Source: Saccharopolyspora erythraea NRRL 2338 (GTDB taxonomy: Bacteria > Actinomycetota > Actinomycetes > Mycobacteriales > Pseudonocardiaceae). From it: a stretch of 64,000 bases of DNA. The notes beneath the pieces are model-generated. The model saw only the letters and a list, made by a program, of their open reading frames with translations. It had not been told where the DNA came from and searched no databases. The stretch lies in assembly GCF_000062885.1 (NCBI RefSeq), contig NC_009142.1, positions 124,001 to 188,000 on the forward strand, in the 5' to 3' direction. Made by a program: the position numbers and the translations under genes. Positions 35,707 to 43,022 of the stretch are shown piece by piece. Numbering within the stretch: the first letter of the stretch is position 1; every line of letters begins with the position of its first letter.

Positions 35707-36063
35707 ATGGACGGGTATCGAGTGTTCCTGTGGGGGTGGACCGACAGTCGTCTGATCGCCCGGACGCTGGAGTCGTTGCGCCCCTTCGACACCCTGGACG
35801 GGCCGGTCGGGCCCGCCGAGCTGGTCGGCATGCGCGACGGCGTGCTGGTGGAGGTGACCAGGGAAGGCGCGGACGCCACGCGGGTGCGGTTCGTCGACGC
35901 GGGCGGCCCGGCCGACGCGTGGACCGCCGCGCACTCGTTCCTCTGGGTGGTCACCCGCAGGCTGCCGGTGGAGGAGGCGCTGCTCCTCGGTGACGACACC
36001 GAGCCGCTGCACTACCGGGAGGGCCGCATCCGGACCGTGCCGACCTCCGGCGAACGGTACTGA
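35707..36063 (+). CDS. Hypothetical 118-aa protein
   Basis: ATG at 35707 follows GAGGAGCGGA at good spacing. The product starts MDGYRVFLWGWTDSRLIART and includes AELVGMRDGVLVEVTREGAD and ADAWTAAHSFLWVVTRRLPV, with no TM or signal. It looks like a small soluble alpha/beta protein with codon use typical of the window. I do not recognise its family. It converges on the DUF2470 gene; the 80-base gap between their ends carries a dispersed repeat. Confidence 0.7.
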   Translation: MDGYRVFLWGWTDSRLIARTLESLRPFDTLDGPVGPAELVGMRDGVLVEVTREGADATRVRFVDAGGPADAWTAAHSFLWVVTRRLPVEEALLLGDDTEPLHYREGRIRTVPTSGERY

Positions 36064-36080
36064 AGCGCAGGGCCTGGCCC

Positions 36081-36132
36081 CTTGCGCGGCCGTGCCGGTC
36101 GCGGGCCAAGCGGCTGCGCCGATTCGAAGACC
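36081..36132. repeat. Dispersed repeat, short copy
   Basis: CTTGCGCGGC, then GTGCCGGTCGCGGGCCAAG and CGGCTGCGCCGATTCGAAGA, recur in a longer form at 57159-57240 (CTTGCGAGGC ... GTGCCGGTCGCGG ... CGGCTGCGCCGCTTCGAAGA). Both copies lie between the 3' ends of convergent genes. This copy lacks about 24 internal bases. Confidence 0.7.
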
Positions 36133-36144
36133 GAAGGCAGGGCG

Positions 36145-36924
36145 TCAGCCCTGGCGCTGCTGGGCGAGGAACGGGCAGCCCACGAGCCGGCGCAGCTCGA
36201 CGCCGAGGTGTTCGGCGTCGGTGACCGTCCGGGAGAACGCCAGCCGGACGTCGTGGTCGCCGTCGGCGGACTCCACTCGCAGCCGCAGGCCGTACTTGTC
36301 CAGCCCCAGCGGCCGGATGTGCCCGCCGCGCAGGCGCTCCGGCAGGTGGCGGGCGAGCAGGCCGACGACGTCGCGGTGCGACAGCTCGAGGTGCCGCAGC
36401 CAGCCGTCCTCCATCAGGCAGAACGGGTCGGGGCTCGCGGCCAGGAAGTCCTCGGGTTGCACCGAGGCGGTGCCTTCGGCGTCGGCGAGCACCATCGACG
36501 CCGACTCCAGCCGCAGCACGCTCGCGCCGTGCCCGGCGTCGAGCAGACGGGAGTCCGGCCGCTGCTCGGCGACCCGGACGACCTCGGCGCGCGCCTGCTC
36601 CGGCTCCAGCACGCGCAGCCAGCCGGTGAGCCACAGCAGGCCGCGCACCGGCTCGCGGAGCCGGACCGGCGTCGGGTCGGCCACCTCCAGCATCGCGGTC
36701 AGCTCGCCGCGCGGGGCCTGCCAGGCCGACGCGATGAGGGGGTGTTCGTCGGCCAGCAGCACGGTCGCGGCGCCGTCCGGGTGCACGTGGTGCAGGAGAG
36801 GCGCGATCCGCGCCGAGTTCTCGCCGGAGGGCATCAGCACCCCCTTGCCGCCGCGTCTGGCGATCGTCCTGGCCCGTTCCGCCGGGCTCGGCAGCGCCGG
36901 TCGGCGGGTCGTCTTCTCGCCCAC
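36145..36924 (-). CDS. DUF2470 protein, HugZ-like, probably haem/iron related
   Basis: Protein of 259 aa. The C-terminal third is DUF2470 (LELSHRDVVGLLARHLPERL, LGLDKYGLRLRVESADGDHD, VRLAFSRTVTDAEHLGVELR). The N-terminal part resembles a split-barrel PPOX-like domain (HPDGAATVLLADEHPLIASA). This two-part layout occurs in HugZ-type haem-utilisation proteins; haem binding itself cannot be read from sequence. An iron box begins 14 bases upstream of the ATG, a position expected for repression by DmdR/IdeR when iron is plentiful. Iron scavenging from haem is therefore a reasonable inference. Confidence 0.82.
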   Translation of the reverse strand: MGEKTTRRPALPSPAERARTIARRGGKGVLMPSGENSARIAPLLHHVHPDGAATVLLADEHPLIASAWQAPRGELTAMLEVADPTPVRLREPVRGLLWLTGWLRVLEPEQARAEVVRVAEQRPDSRLLDAGHGASVLRLESASMVLADAEGTASVQPEDFLAASPDPFCLMEDGWLRHLELSHRDVVGLLARHLPERLRGGHIRPLGLDKYGLRLRVESADGDHDVRLAFSRTVTDAEHLGVELRRLVGCPFLAQQRQG

Positions 36925-36938
36925 TGCTCACCTCCAAC

Positions 36939-36957
36939 TTAGGTAACCCTAACTTAG
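36939..36957 (-). promoter_or_regulatory. Iron box (IdeR/DmdR-like) upstream of the DUF2470 gene
   Basis: TTAGGTAACCCTAACTTAG matches the iron-box consensus at 15 of 19 positions, allowing G or C at the centre. It lies 14 bases before the ATG at 36924, inside the probable core promoter, so bound regulator would repress. It could also act on a plus-strand transcript. Confidence 0.75.
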
Positions 36958-37003
36958 ATGACCTGCGGGTGGAAGTCGACTTCTCCGCCAGGAGGTGAGA
37001 ACC

Positions 37004-37471
37004 GTGTCCGGCGGAGCCGGTACGGCGTGCGGACGCACCACGCGGCTGGTCACCCCGATGACGCACGGCGGGCGCCGGTCGGACGCCGGATTCGGCGAGA
37101 ACCACCCGATCGGAGTGATCTCGGGTGCGGGAGCGGCCAGCGGGCGGGCCGAGCGGTGGACGGACTTTCGCGCGAGGCGGGCGGTCGGCCGCGACCCCGC
37201 GGGCGAGGAGCAGTGCGTCCCATGCGAACGCGGGCCGCTGGGGCCGCCGCTCGGCGGTGCGAGCCGCGTCCGGTGCGACCAGCGGCGCTACCCGTGTGCC
37301 GACCCTGCGCGCGGGCCCGCGCCACAGGCACGTGACAATGGGGTGTTGTGGCCCCCACCGGCGCTTTGCGGCGTTCCGGTGAACGGTCTTCCACCCGACC
37401 GTAGTGCCGAATTGGTCCCTATGGGCGTTCGTTTATCGGGCACCTTTGTTCACTGGCCGGTACGGCATTAG
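37004..37471 (+). CDS. Doubtful ORF behind the iron box
   Basis: The 515-base gap 36958-37472 contains one frame with a good AGGAGG eight bases before GTG 37004, encoding about 155 residues (VSGGAGTACGRTTRLVTPMT...). The first 55 codons have high G/C third positions, the rest less so. The product is Gly/Arg/Pro-rich without recognisable domain, TM or signal. It may be spurious; I list it because of its ribosome site and its place just downstream of the iron box. Nothing else in this gap looks coding. Confidence 0.25.
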   Translation: MSGGAGTACGRTTRLVTPMTHGGRRSDAGFGENHPIGVISGAGAASGRAERWTDFRARRAVGRDPAGEEQCVPCERGPLGPPLGGASRVRCDQRRYPCADPARGPAPQARDNGVLWPPPALCGVPVNGLPPDRSAELVPMGVRLSGTFVHWPVRH

Positions 37472-37472
37472 C

Positions 37473-38348
37473 GTGTCAGCCGTGTCAAGCGCTGTTGAGC
37501 TTCGCGCGCCCGGTCCGCGCGGCATCCCGCCCCTGTTCGCCCGACTGGTCGATGACGCAGCACTGTTCCCACCGGGCAGCGCACCGGTGCCGCAGGCGGT
37601 CGTCGACCACCTCGCGGCGCGGAGCGGTCCGTACGCCGGCGTGATGGGCCCGATGCTGTGCCAGGCGTCCCGGCTGGCCGAACTGATCACCGAGCTGGCC
37701 AAGGCCAAGCCCGCCGAGCCGGTGGCGCTGTCGCTGGTCTGCGACACCGGTCTCGGCGGGGTGCCGAAGGCGCTGTCGATCATCGAGGGCAGGCAGGAGC
37801 TGCTCGCGCTGCGGATGGTGGAGATGCCCGCGCCGTCCGACGTCGACGACATCTGGCTGGAACGGGTCTCGGAGTTCGTGCCCGAGGACATCGTCCGCGT
37901 GGTCGAGCCCCGCCGCGGCGCCAACGGCTGGCTCGACGGCATCAAACGGGTCGCCGAGCACGGCTGCTGGCCGAAGCTGCGCTGCGGCGGCCAGACCGCG
38001 GAGTCGTTCCCGTCGGTCGAGGTCGTCTCCGACTTCCTCGCGGTGGCCAGCACGCTCGGCGTCCCGTTCAAGGTCACCGCGGGCGTGCACAGCGCGGTCC
38101 GCCGGACCGACCCGGAGACCGGCTTCACCCACCACGGCTTCCTCAACCTGCTGGTCGCCACCGCGCGCTCGCTGTCGGGCAAGAATGTGCGCGAAGCCCT
38201 GGGCAGCACCGACGACGCCGGGCTCGCCGACGAGGCGCGCTCGCTGTCCGACGACGCGGCCAGGGCGGTGCGCGACGTCTTCGCCTCCTACGGCTCTGCC
38301 TCGCTGACCGATCCGGTCACCGACCTCGAAGGATTGGAACTGCTGTGA
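37473..38348 (+). CDS. Conserved protein of the fumarylacetoacetase operon
   Basis: About 291 aa, cytosolic, apparently a single alpha/beta barrel-like domain: PPLFARLVDDAALFPPGSAP, MRMVEMPAPSDVDDIWLERV, KLRCGGQTAESFPSVEVVSD, then VPFKVTAGVHSAVRRTDPET and GFTHHGFLNLLVATA. The FKVTAGVH and THHGFLN segments look like active-site loops, with several conserved-type His. I do not know a named function. Its stop overlaps the fumarylacetoacetase GTG (GTGA at 38345), so it probably acts in or near tyrosine/homogentisate breakdown. The start is GTG 37473 or 37482; neither has a clear ribosome site. Confidence 0.8.
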   Translation: MSAVSSAVELRAPGPRGIPPLFARLVDDAALFPPGSAPVPQAVVDHLAARSGPYAGVMGPMLCQASRLAELITELAKAKPAEPVALSLVCDTGLGGVPKALSIIEGRQELLALRMVEMPAPSDVDDIWLERVSEFVPEDIVRVVEPRRGANGWLDGIKRVAEHGCWPKLRCGGQTAESFPSVEVVSDFLAVASTLGVPFKVTAGVHSAVRRTDPETGFTHHGFLNLLVATARSLSGKNVREALGSTDDAGLADEARSLSDDAARAVRDVFASYGSASLTDPVTDLEGLELL

Positions 38349-39550
38349 GCTGGATCGAGGATCCCGAGTTCGCGCTCGACAAGCCCTTCGGGCCCCAGAC
38401 GCTGCCCTACGGCGTGCTGGTGACCTCCGCGGGTCCGGTCGTGTCGGTGCGGGTCGGCAGGCACGCGCTCCCGCTGCGGCGGATCGCGGGCTCGCTCGGC
38501 CCCCGGCTGCCGGAGCTGGTCGACGGCGACTCGCTGGATCCTCTGCTCGCGGCCGGCCGGGAGAGCTGGAGGGAGCTGCGCGAGCGGCTGACCGAGATCG
38601 TCACCGCCGGGAGCGCTCCGCCCGGCGCGGAGCTGCTGCGCACCGACTGGCACACGCTCGTGCTGCCCTTCCGGGTCGCCGACTACGTCGACTTCTACTC
38701 CTCCCGGCACCACGCCGAGAACGTCGGGCACATCTTCCGGCGGGGCTCGTCGCCGCTGCTGGAGAACTGGACGCACCTGCCGGTCGCCTACCACGGCCGC
38801 GCCGGGACGGTGTACGTCTCGGGCACCGACGTGCACCGCCCCTGCGGTCAGCGCAAGGCGCCGGGCGACCTGCAGCCCGCGTTCGGCCCGACGCGGCGGC
38901 TGGACTTCGAGGCCGAGGTGGGTTTCGTCTGCGGCGGTGAACCGTCCGGACGAGTGGCGACCTCCGACATCCAGGAGCACGTGTTCGGCGTCGGGCTGGT
39001 CAACGACTGGTCCGCGCGCGACATCCAGGCCTGGGAGTACCAGCCGCTGGGGCCGTTCCTGTCGAAGTCCTTCGCCACCTCGCTGGCGGGCTGGATCACG
39101 CCGCTGGAGGCGTTCTCGCACGCCCGCGTGCCCACGCCGGTGCCCGAGCACGGGCTGCAGTCCTACCTGGTGGAGTCCGAGCCGTGGGGGCTCGACCTGA
39201 GCCTGGAGATCCGGTGCAACGACACCGTGCTCTCCCGGCCGAGGTTCGCCGACATGGCGTGGTCGCCCGCGCAGCAGCTCGCGCACATGACCGTCAACGG
39301 CGCACCCGTGCGGCCGGGCGACCTGTTCGCCTCGGGCACCGTGTCCGGGCCCGAGCGCGGGCAGCGCGGCTGCCTGCTGGAGCTGACCTGGGGCGGGGCC
39401 GAACCGGTCAGCCTCGAAGACGGCGAGCAGCGGACCTTCCTGCAGGACGGCGACCGGGTGACACTCGGTGGCACGGCCCCCGGCCCGGACGGTTCGGTGG
39501 TCGGACTCGGCGAGGTGACCGGAACCGTCCTCGCCGTGGCCCGGAGGTGA
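38345..39550 (+). CDS. fahA: Fumarylacetoacetase
   Basis: Last enzyme of tyrosine/homogentisate catabolism, splitting fumarylacetoacetate into fumarate and acetoacetate. Protein of 401 aa, as in the family. It has an N-terminal SH3-like part (LPYGVLVTSAGPVVSVRVGR), then the catalytic domain with DYVDFYSSRHHAENVGHIFR, LPVAYHGRAGTVYVSGTDVH, LDFEAEVGFVCGG and GLVNDWSARDIQAWEYQPLG, LGPFLSKSFATSLAGWITPL. Metal ligands (Asp and Glu of the DF and EAE blocks) and the catalytic His in SSRHHAENVG are present. GTG start overlaps the previous gene. An IclR regulator follows four bases after the stop. Confidence 0.96.
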   Translation: MSWIEDPEFALDKPFGPQTLPYGVLVTSAGPVVSVRVGRHALPLRRIAGSLGPRLPELVDGDSLDPLLAAGRESWRELRERLTEIVTAGSAPPGAELLRTDWHTLVLPFRVADYVDFYSSRHHAENVGHIFRRGSSPLLENWTHLPVAYHGRAGTVYVSGTDVHRPCGQRKAPGDLQPAFGPTRRLDFEAEVGFVCGGEPSGRVATSDIQEHVFGVGLVNDWSARDIQAWEYQPLGPFLSKSFATSLAGWITPLEAFSHARVPTPVPEHGLQSYLVESEPWGLDLSLEIRCNDTVLSRPRFADMAWSPAQQLAHMTVNGAPVRPGDLFASGTVSGPERGQRGCLLELTWGGAEPVSLEDGEQRTFLQDGDRVTLGGTAPGPDGSVVGLGEVTGTVLAVARR

Positions 39551-39554
39551 CTCG

Positions 39555-40241
39555 ATGGCCTTCACACCAGAGCCGACCCGTTCGCCGGTGACCCGCGCGC
39601 CCGGCGACGCCCCGGCCAAGGAGAGCTCGCTGACGCTGGAGCGCGGCCTCAACCTGCTCCAGGCGGTCGCCGACGCCGAGAGCGAGGCGCCCACGATCAG
39701 CGACCTGGCCGCGGCCATCGGCGTCAGCCGCGCCGCGGTGTACCGGCTGCTCGGGCCGCTGCAGAACCGCGGTCTGGTGCGCCGCGAGGGTTCGAAGGTG
39801 CGGCTCGGGCTCGGGGTGCTGTGGCTGGCCGGGCGGGTGCTTCCGCAGCTGCGCGTCGCGTCGCTGCCCGCGCTGCGCGGACTGGCCGAGCAGGTCGGCG
39901 CGACGGTGCACCTGACGGTCGCCGACGGCGGCGAGGCGCAGGCGGTCGCGGTGGTCGAGCCGTCGTGGACGAACTACCACGTGTCGTACCGGGTCGGCAC
40001 CAGGCATCCGGTGCACCGGGGAGCGGCCGGCCGCGCGGTGGACCTGCCGCCGGGCGGCCCGCGCTGGGTCAGCAGCACCGGCGAGCTCCAGTCCGGCGCC
40101 TTCGGCGTGGCCGCGCCCGTGCGCGGCGTGCCGGGGCTGCGGGCGAGCGTGGGGATCGTGGCGCTCGTGCCGGTGTCACCGGAGGAGATCGGCCCGCTGG
40201 TGCTGGAGACCGCCGAGGCCGTGGCCGCGGCGCTGAAGTGA
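39555..40241 (+). CDS. IclR-family transcriptional regulator
   Basis: Regulator of 228 aa. The N-terminal winged helix has LTLERGLNLLQAVADAESEA, TISDLAAAIGVSRAAVYRLL and NRGLVRREGSKVRLGLGVLW. The C-terminal effector domain has VHLTVADGGEAQAVAVVEPS, HPVHRGAAGRAVD and VAAPVRGVPGLRASVGIVAL. IclR proteins often control aromatic catabolism and bind pathway intermediates. Placed directly after the fumarylacetoacetase gene, it probably regulates this operon. The effector domain is slightly short. ATG start at 39555. Confidence 0.93.
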   Translation: MAFTPEPTRSPVTRAPGDAPAKESSLTLERGLNLLQAVADAESEAPTISDLAAAIGVSRAAVYRLLGPLQNRGLVRREGSKVRLGLGVLWLAGRVLPQLRVASLPALRGLAEQVGATVHLTVADGGEAQAVAVVEPSWTNYHVSYRVGTRHPVHRGAAGRAVDLPPGGPRWVSSTGELQSGAFGVAAPVRGVPGLRASVGIVALVPVSPEEIGPLVLETAEAVAAALK

Positions 40242-40245
40242 GGGA

Positions 40246-40278
40246 CCGCCGCGGAGCGCGAGACGCGGTCCGCGGCGG
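40246..40278. terminator. Terminator between the fahA-iclR operon and the ABC operon
   Basis: A 10-base GC stem (40246-40255 and 40269-40278), extended inward by CGCG/CGCG across a mismatch, lies between convergent genes ending at 40241 (+) and 40289 (-). Confidence 0.6.
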
Positions 40279-40288
40279 CCGGCTCGTC

Positions 40289-41488
40289 CTACTCGCCCAC
40301 CAACTCGTGCATGGCGGGGGTGTCGCAGCTTTCCAGGGCCGCGTAGTACCTGACCACCCAGTCCCGGTCGCGAACGGGAACGCCGGAGATGAGGCCTTCG
40401 GTGCCCGGGATGCCTTCGAGCAGCCAACGGGCAGCGGCGGACGAGCCTTCGGAGAAGGGCTGTCCCGGACAGCGGTAGTTGGCACTGGCCAGCCAGTAGG
40501 CCAGCGCCCGGCGTTCGTCCGCGGGGTCGGCGAGGGTTCCTGCGGGCGTCGATTCGTGCAGCGTCGTGCCCTCCGCGCCGCCGTAGGTGATCTGCGCCGG
40601 TGCGCCGGGAACACCCCGGATCTTGTCGAGCATCGGTCGCGCGAGGCCCGCCAGTTCCGGGTAGAGGTGTTCCTGGTACCGAGGCCCGCAAACGGTGGCG
40701 CCGTTGGTGACGCACACCTGTTCCTCGGCGACCGCTTCGGTGGTCCAGTGCTGGGGCAGCGCCATGAGCGACGTCGCCGCCGCCACCGCGAGCGCGGCGG
40801 GCACCAGCGCCAGGATCCTGCGCCGCAGCGAGGCGACCGCCAGGAACGTCAGCGCCAGCCCGGAGAACCACGCGGTGTGCAGCGCGTTGGTGGTAGCCGC
40901 GTAGCCGGTGCCGCCCAGCCACGAATTCCCCGCCACGGGCCCCAGCCACTCGAGCCCGCCCGACACGGACGACTGCGTCCACAGCATCCCGAGTCCGGTC
41001 ACCATGCCGGTCACCGGCGTCATCAGACGCCACGGCACGAAGTGGCCGACCAGCATCCCGAACGCGGCCGACGCCCCGAGAACCGGTACGCAGGCCAGCA
41101 ACGTCGCGACCCAGCCGAGGCCGATGTAGGTGGCCACGGGAAGGACGAAAGCGCCGCCGGTGAGCCACCCGGCCAGCAGCCCGAGGCAGGCGCCCGCGGT
41201 CAGCGCCAGCCACGATGCGGTGAACGGCTGCCAGCGCGGACGCGGTGCGATCGTCAGCAGCTCCGAGGTCTGCCGCCGGTGCTGCCGGCCCACCGCCCAC
41301 GTCCCGGCCATCGCCACCAGCGGGCACGAGAGCAGGAGGCTTCCCCGGACGCCCATCGCCAGGCCGTTCCAGTTGCCCGCCCAGTCCGGGTTGGTGAACA
41401 GCACACCCGCGGTGGCGGCCAGCACGACCAGCGCGAGCGGGCCGCCGGCGCCCCGGACGAGTTCGGTGCGGATGATCCGGCCGGTCAT
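40289..41488 (-). CDS. ABC transporter permease-type membrane protein
   Basis: Protein of 399 aa with about six TM helices in the N-terminal 260 residues: GPLALVVLAATAGVLFTNPD, GVRGSLLLSCPLVAMAGTWA and others. An extracytoplasmic C-terminal domain of about 130 residues follows, with Cys at QVCVTNGATVCGPRYQEHL. RRQTSELLTIAPRPRW matches the cytoplasmic coupling loop of ABC-2-like permeases. The start ATG 41488 has GGGAGGAGG upstream and overlaps the ATPase stop (ATGA). Last gene of the sigma/anti-sigma/ATPase/permease operon. Substrate unknown. Confidence 0.85.
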   Translation of the reverse strand: MTGRIIRTELVRGAGGPLALVVLAATAGVLFTNPDWAGNWNGLAMGVRGSLLLSCPLVAMAGTWAVGRQHRRQTSELLTIAPRPRWQPFTASWLALTAGACLGLLAGWLTGGAFVLPVATYIGLGWVATLLACVPVLGASAAFGMLVGHFVPWRLMTPVTGMVTGLGMLWTQSSVSGGLEWLGPVAGNSWLGGTGYAATTNALHTAWFSGLALTFLAVASLRRRILALVPAALAVAAATSLMALPQHWTTEAVAEEQVCVTNGATVCGPRYQEHLYPELAGLARPMLDKIRGVPGAPAQITYGGAEGTTLHESTPAGTLADPADERRALAYWLASANYRCPGQPFSEGSSAAARWLLEGIPGTEGLISGVPVRDRDWVVRYYAALESCDTPAMHELVGE

Positions 41489-42210
41489 GCCGCCTCCTCC
41501 CGGGCCGAGGACAGCACCGCCCGGTAGCCGGCTTCGAGATCGCCGTCCGCGGCGAGTTCGGCCGGGGTGCCTTCGAAGACCGGACGACCCGCGTCGAGCA
41601 CCCACATCCGGTCGCACGCCTTCGCCACGTCCTCCACGAGGTGGCTGCTGACGATCACGCACGACTGCCGGCCGAGCTCGGCCAGCAGCTGCCGGAACTC
41701 CATCCGCTGCTCGGGGTCGAGACCGGTGGCCGGCTCGTCGAGCAGCAGCACGGGCGGTTCGCCGACGATGGCCTGCGCGATGCCGACGCGGCGCCGCATG
41801 CCGCCGGAGAGCCGCCGGATCTTCTCGTCGGCGCGGTCGGCGAGTCCGACGCGCTCCAGCGCGCGCGGCACGGCGTCGGGCAGCCCGGCGGCGGGAACCT
41901 CCTTCAGCCACGCGAAGTGCTCGACGAACTCGCGCGCGGTGAACCTCGGGTAGTAGCCGAGTTCCTGCGGGAGGTAGCCGAGCCGGCGACGGATCTCGCG
42001 AGGGTCGGAAGCGGCGTCGAGCCGGCGACCCAGGACCTCGGCCGAGCCGCTGGTCGGCGTGATCAGCGTGGCCAGGACGCGGACCAGCGTCGACTTGCCC
42101 GCGCCGTTGGGTCCGAGCAGTCCGTTGACGCCGACGTCGAAGCGGGCGGTGACACCGGCGAGCGCGTGGCGCGCTCGGTACCTGACGGTCAAGTCCTCGA
42201 TCTGGATCAA
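41485..42210 (-). CDS. ABC transporter ATPase
   Basis: Nucleotide-binding subunit of about 241 aa. Walker A GLLGPNGAGKSTLVRVLATL, Q-loop YLPQELGYYPRFTARE, signature RLSGGMRRRVGIAQAIVGEP, Walker B LLLDEPATGLD and switch His in IVSSHLVEDV are all present. The class resembles drug, lantibiotic or Na+ exporters (CcmA type). Start: TTG 42210 (MIQIEDLTVRYR) with CAGGAG nine bases upstream. Another TTG at 42219 would overlap the upstream stop as TTGA. It pairs with the permease at 40289. Confidence 0.95.
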   Translation of the reverse strand: MIQIEDLTVRYRARHALAGVTARFDVGVNGLLGPNGAGKSTLVRVLATLITPTSGSAEVLGRRLDAASDPREIRRRLGYLPQELGYYPRFTAREFVEHFAWLKEVPAAGLPDAVPRALERVGLADRADEKIRRLSGGMRRRVGIAQAIVGEPPVLLLDEPATGLDPEQRMEFRQLLAELGRQSCVIVSSHLVEDVAKACDRMWVLDAGRPVFEGTPAELAADGDLEAGYRAVLSSAREEAA

Positions 42211-42215
42211 GGCTT

Positions 42216-43022
42216 TCAACTCCTGGAATCGTGGAACGTGGTGCGGTGGAGGAAGAGCACGAACGCCGACACCGCGATGAGCGCCGACCAGAGCAGCGGC
42301 AGCGGCCGGTCGAGGACGACCGGAACCCGGTCGGCCAGCAGCGGCCCGACCGCGACCACCAGCCAGCCCACGGCGATCGCCGTGGCCGCCGCTTCGATCC
42401 GCAGCAGCGAGCCGAGCGCCAGCGTCATCGCGGTGAGCGCCAGGCACGGCAGCAACCACGCGGTGGCCGTCACCCGGCCGGTGACGGTGCCGACCAGGAC
42501 GGTGGCCGGAACGGTGGTCAGCAGGACCGAGAGCGTGCGCCAGAGGACCAGGCGCAGGCCGCCGGACGCGGTGCTCGCGGTGATCTCGTAGGCGGGGTCG
42601 CCGAGCCTGCCGAAGCACAGCGCCACGCCGAGCACGGGCAGGGCGGGGGCCACGAGCAGCAAGGCCGAACCGTGCTCGGACCACCACGGGCCGACCCCGC
42701 CGCCCGGGCCGCCGAGCAGGTCGGCCGCGACCGCGCCCGCCAACGTGGCGAGCACGGTGAACAGCCACGCACCGCGCACCGCGGGAGCGGCGTTGAGCAG
42801 CACTCGCAGCCGGCGCCAGCGGCTCGGACGGGGTGGCTGCGGGGGTAGAGCGGTCAGACCGGTGCGCACCTGCTGGACCAGCGGATCGTCCAGAGCGGAC
42901 TCGTTGACCAGTCGCCGGCAGTCCGTGCAGTCGAGCAGGTGGTCCTCGATCGCGTCGGCGTCGGTGAGCGCGCCCTCGGCGTAGGCACGCAGGGTCGACG
43001 CGGGGAAGTGCTGGTGCGTCAT
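42216..43022 (-). CDS. zf-HC2 anti-sigma factor with membrane domain
   Basis: Protein of 268 aa. The N-terminal zinc-binding anti-sigma domain has YAEGALTDADAIEDHLLDCT, i.e. H-x3-C-x2-C in HLLDCTDCRRLV. About six TM helices follow (APAVRGAWLFTVLATLAGAV through LWSALIAVSAFVLFLHRTT). The start ATG overlaps the sigma stop (ATGA at 43019). The zf-HC2 domain should bind the ECF sigma factor; the multi-TM part is larger than the single helix usual for such factors. It is reminiscent of permease-like domains, so it may also take part in the ABC system or sense its activity. That is inference. Confidence 0.88.
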   Translation of the reverse strand: MTHQHFPASTLRAYAEGALTDADAIEDHLLDCTDCRRLVNESALDDPLVQQVRTGLTALPPQPPRPSRWRRLRVLLNAAPAVRGAWLFTVLATLAGAVAADLLGGPGGGVGPWWSEHGSALLLVAPALPVLGVALCFGRLGDPAYEITASTASGGLRLVLWRTLSVLLTTVPATVLVGTVTGRVTATAWLLPCLALTAMTLALGSLLRIEAAATAIAVGWLVVAVGPLLADRVPVVLDRPLPLLWSALIAVSAFVLFLHRTTFHDSRS

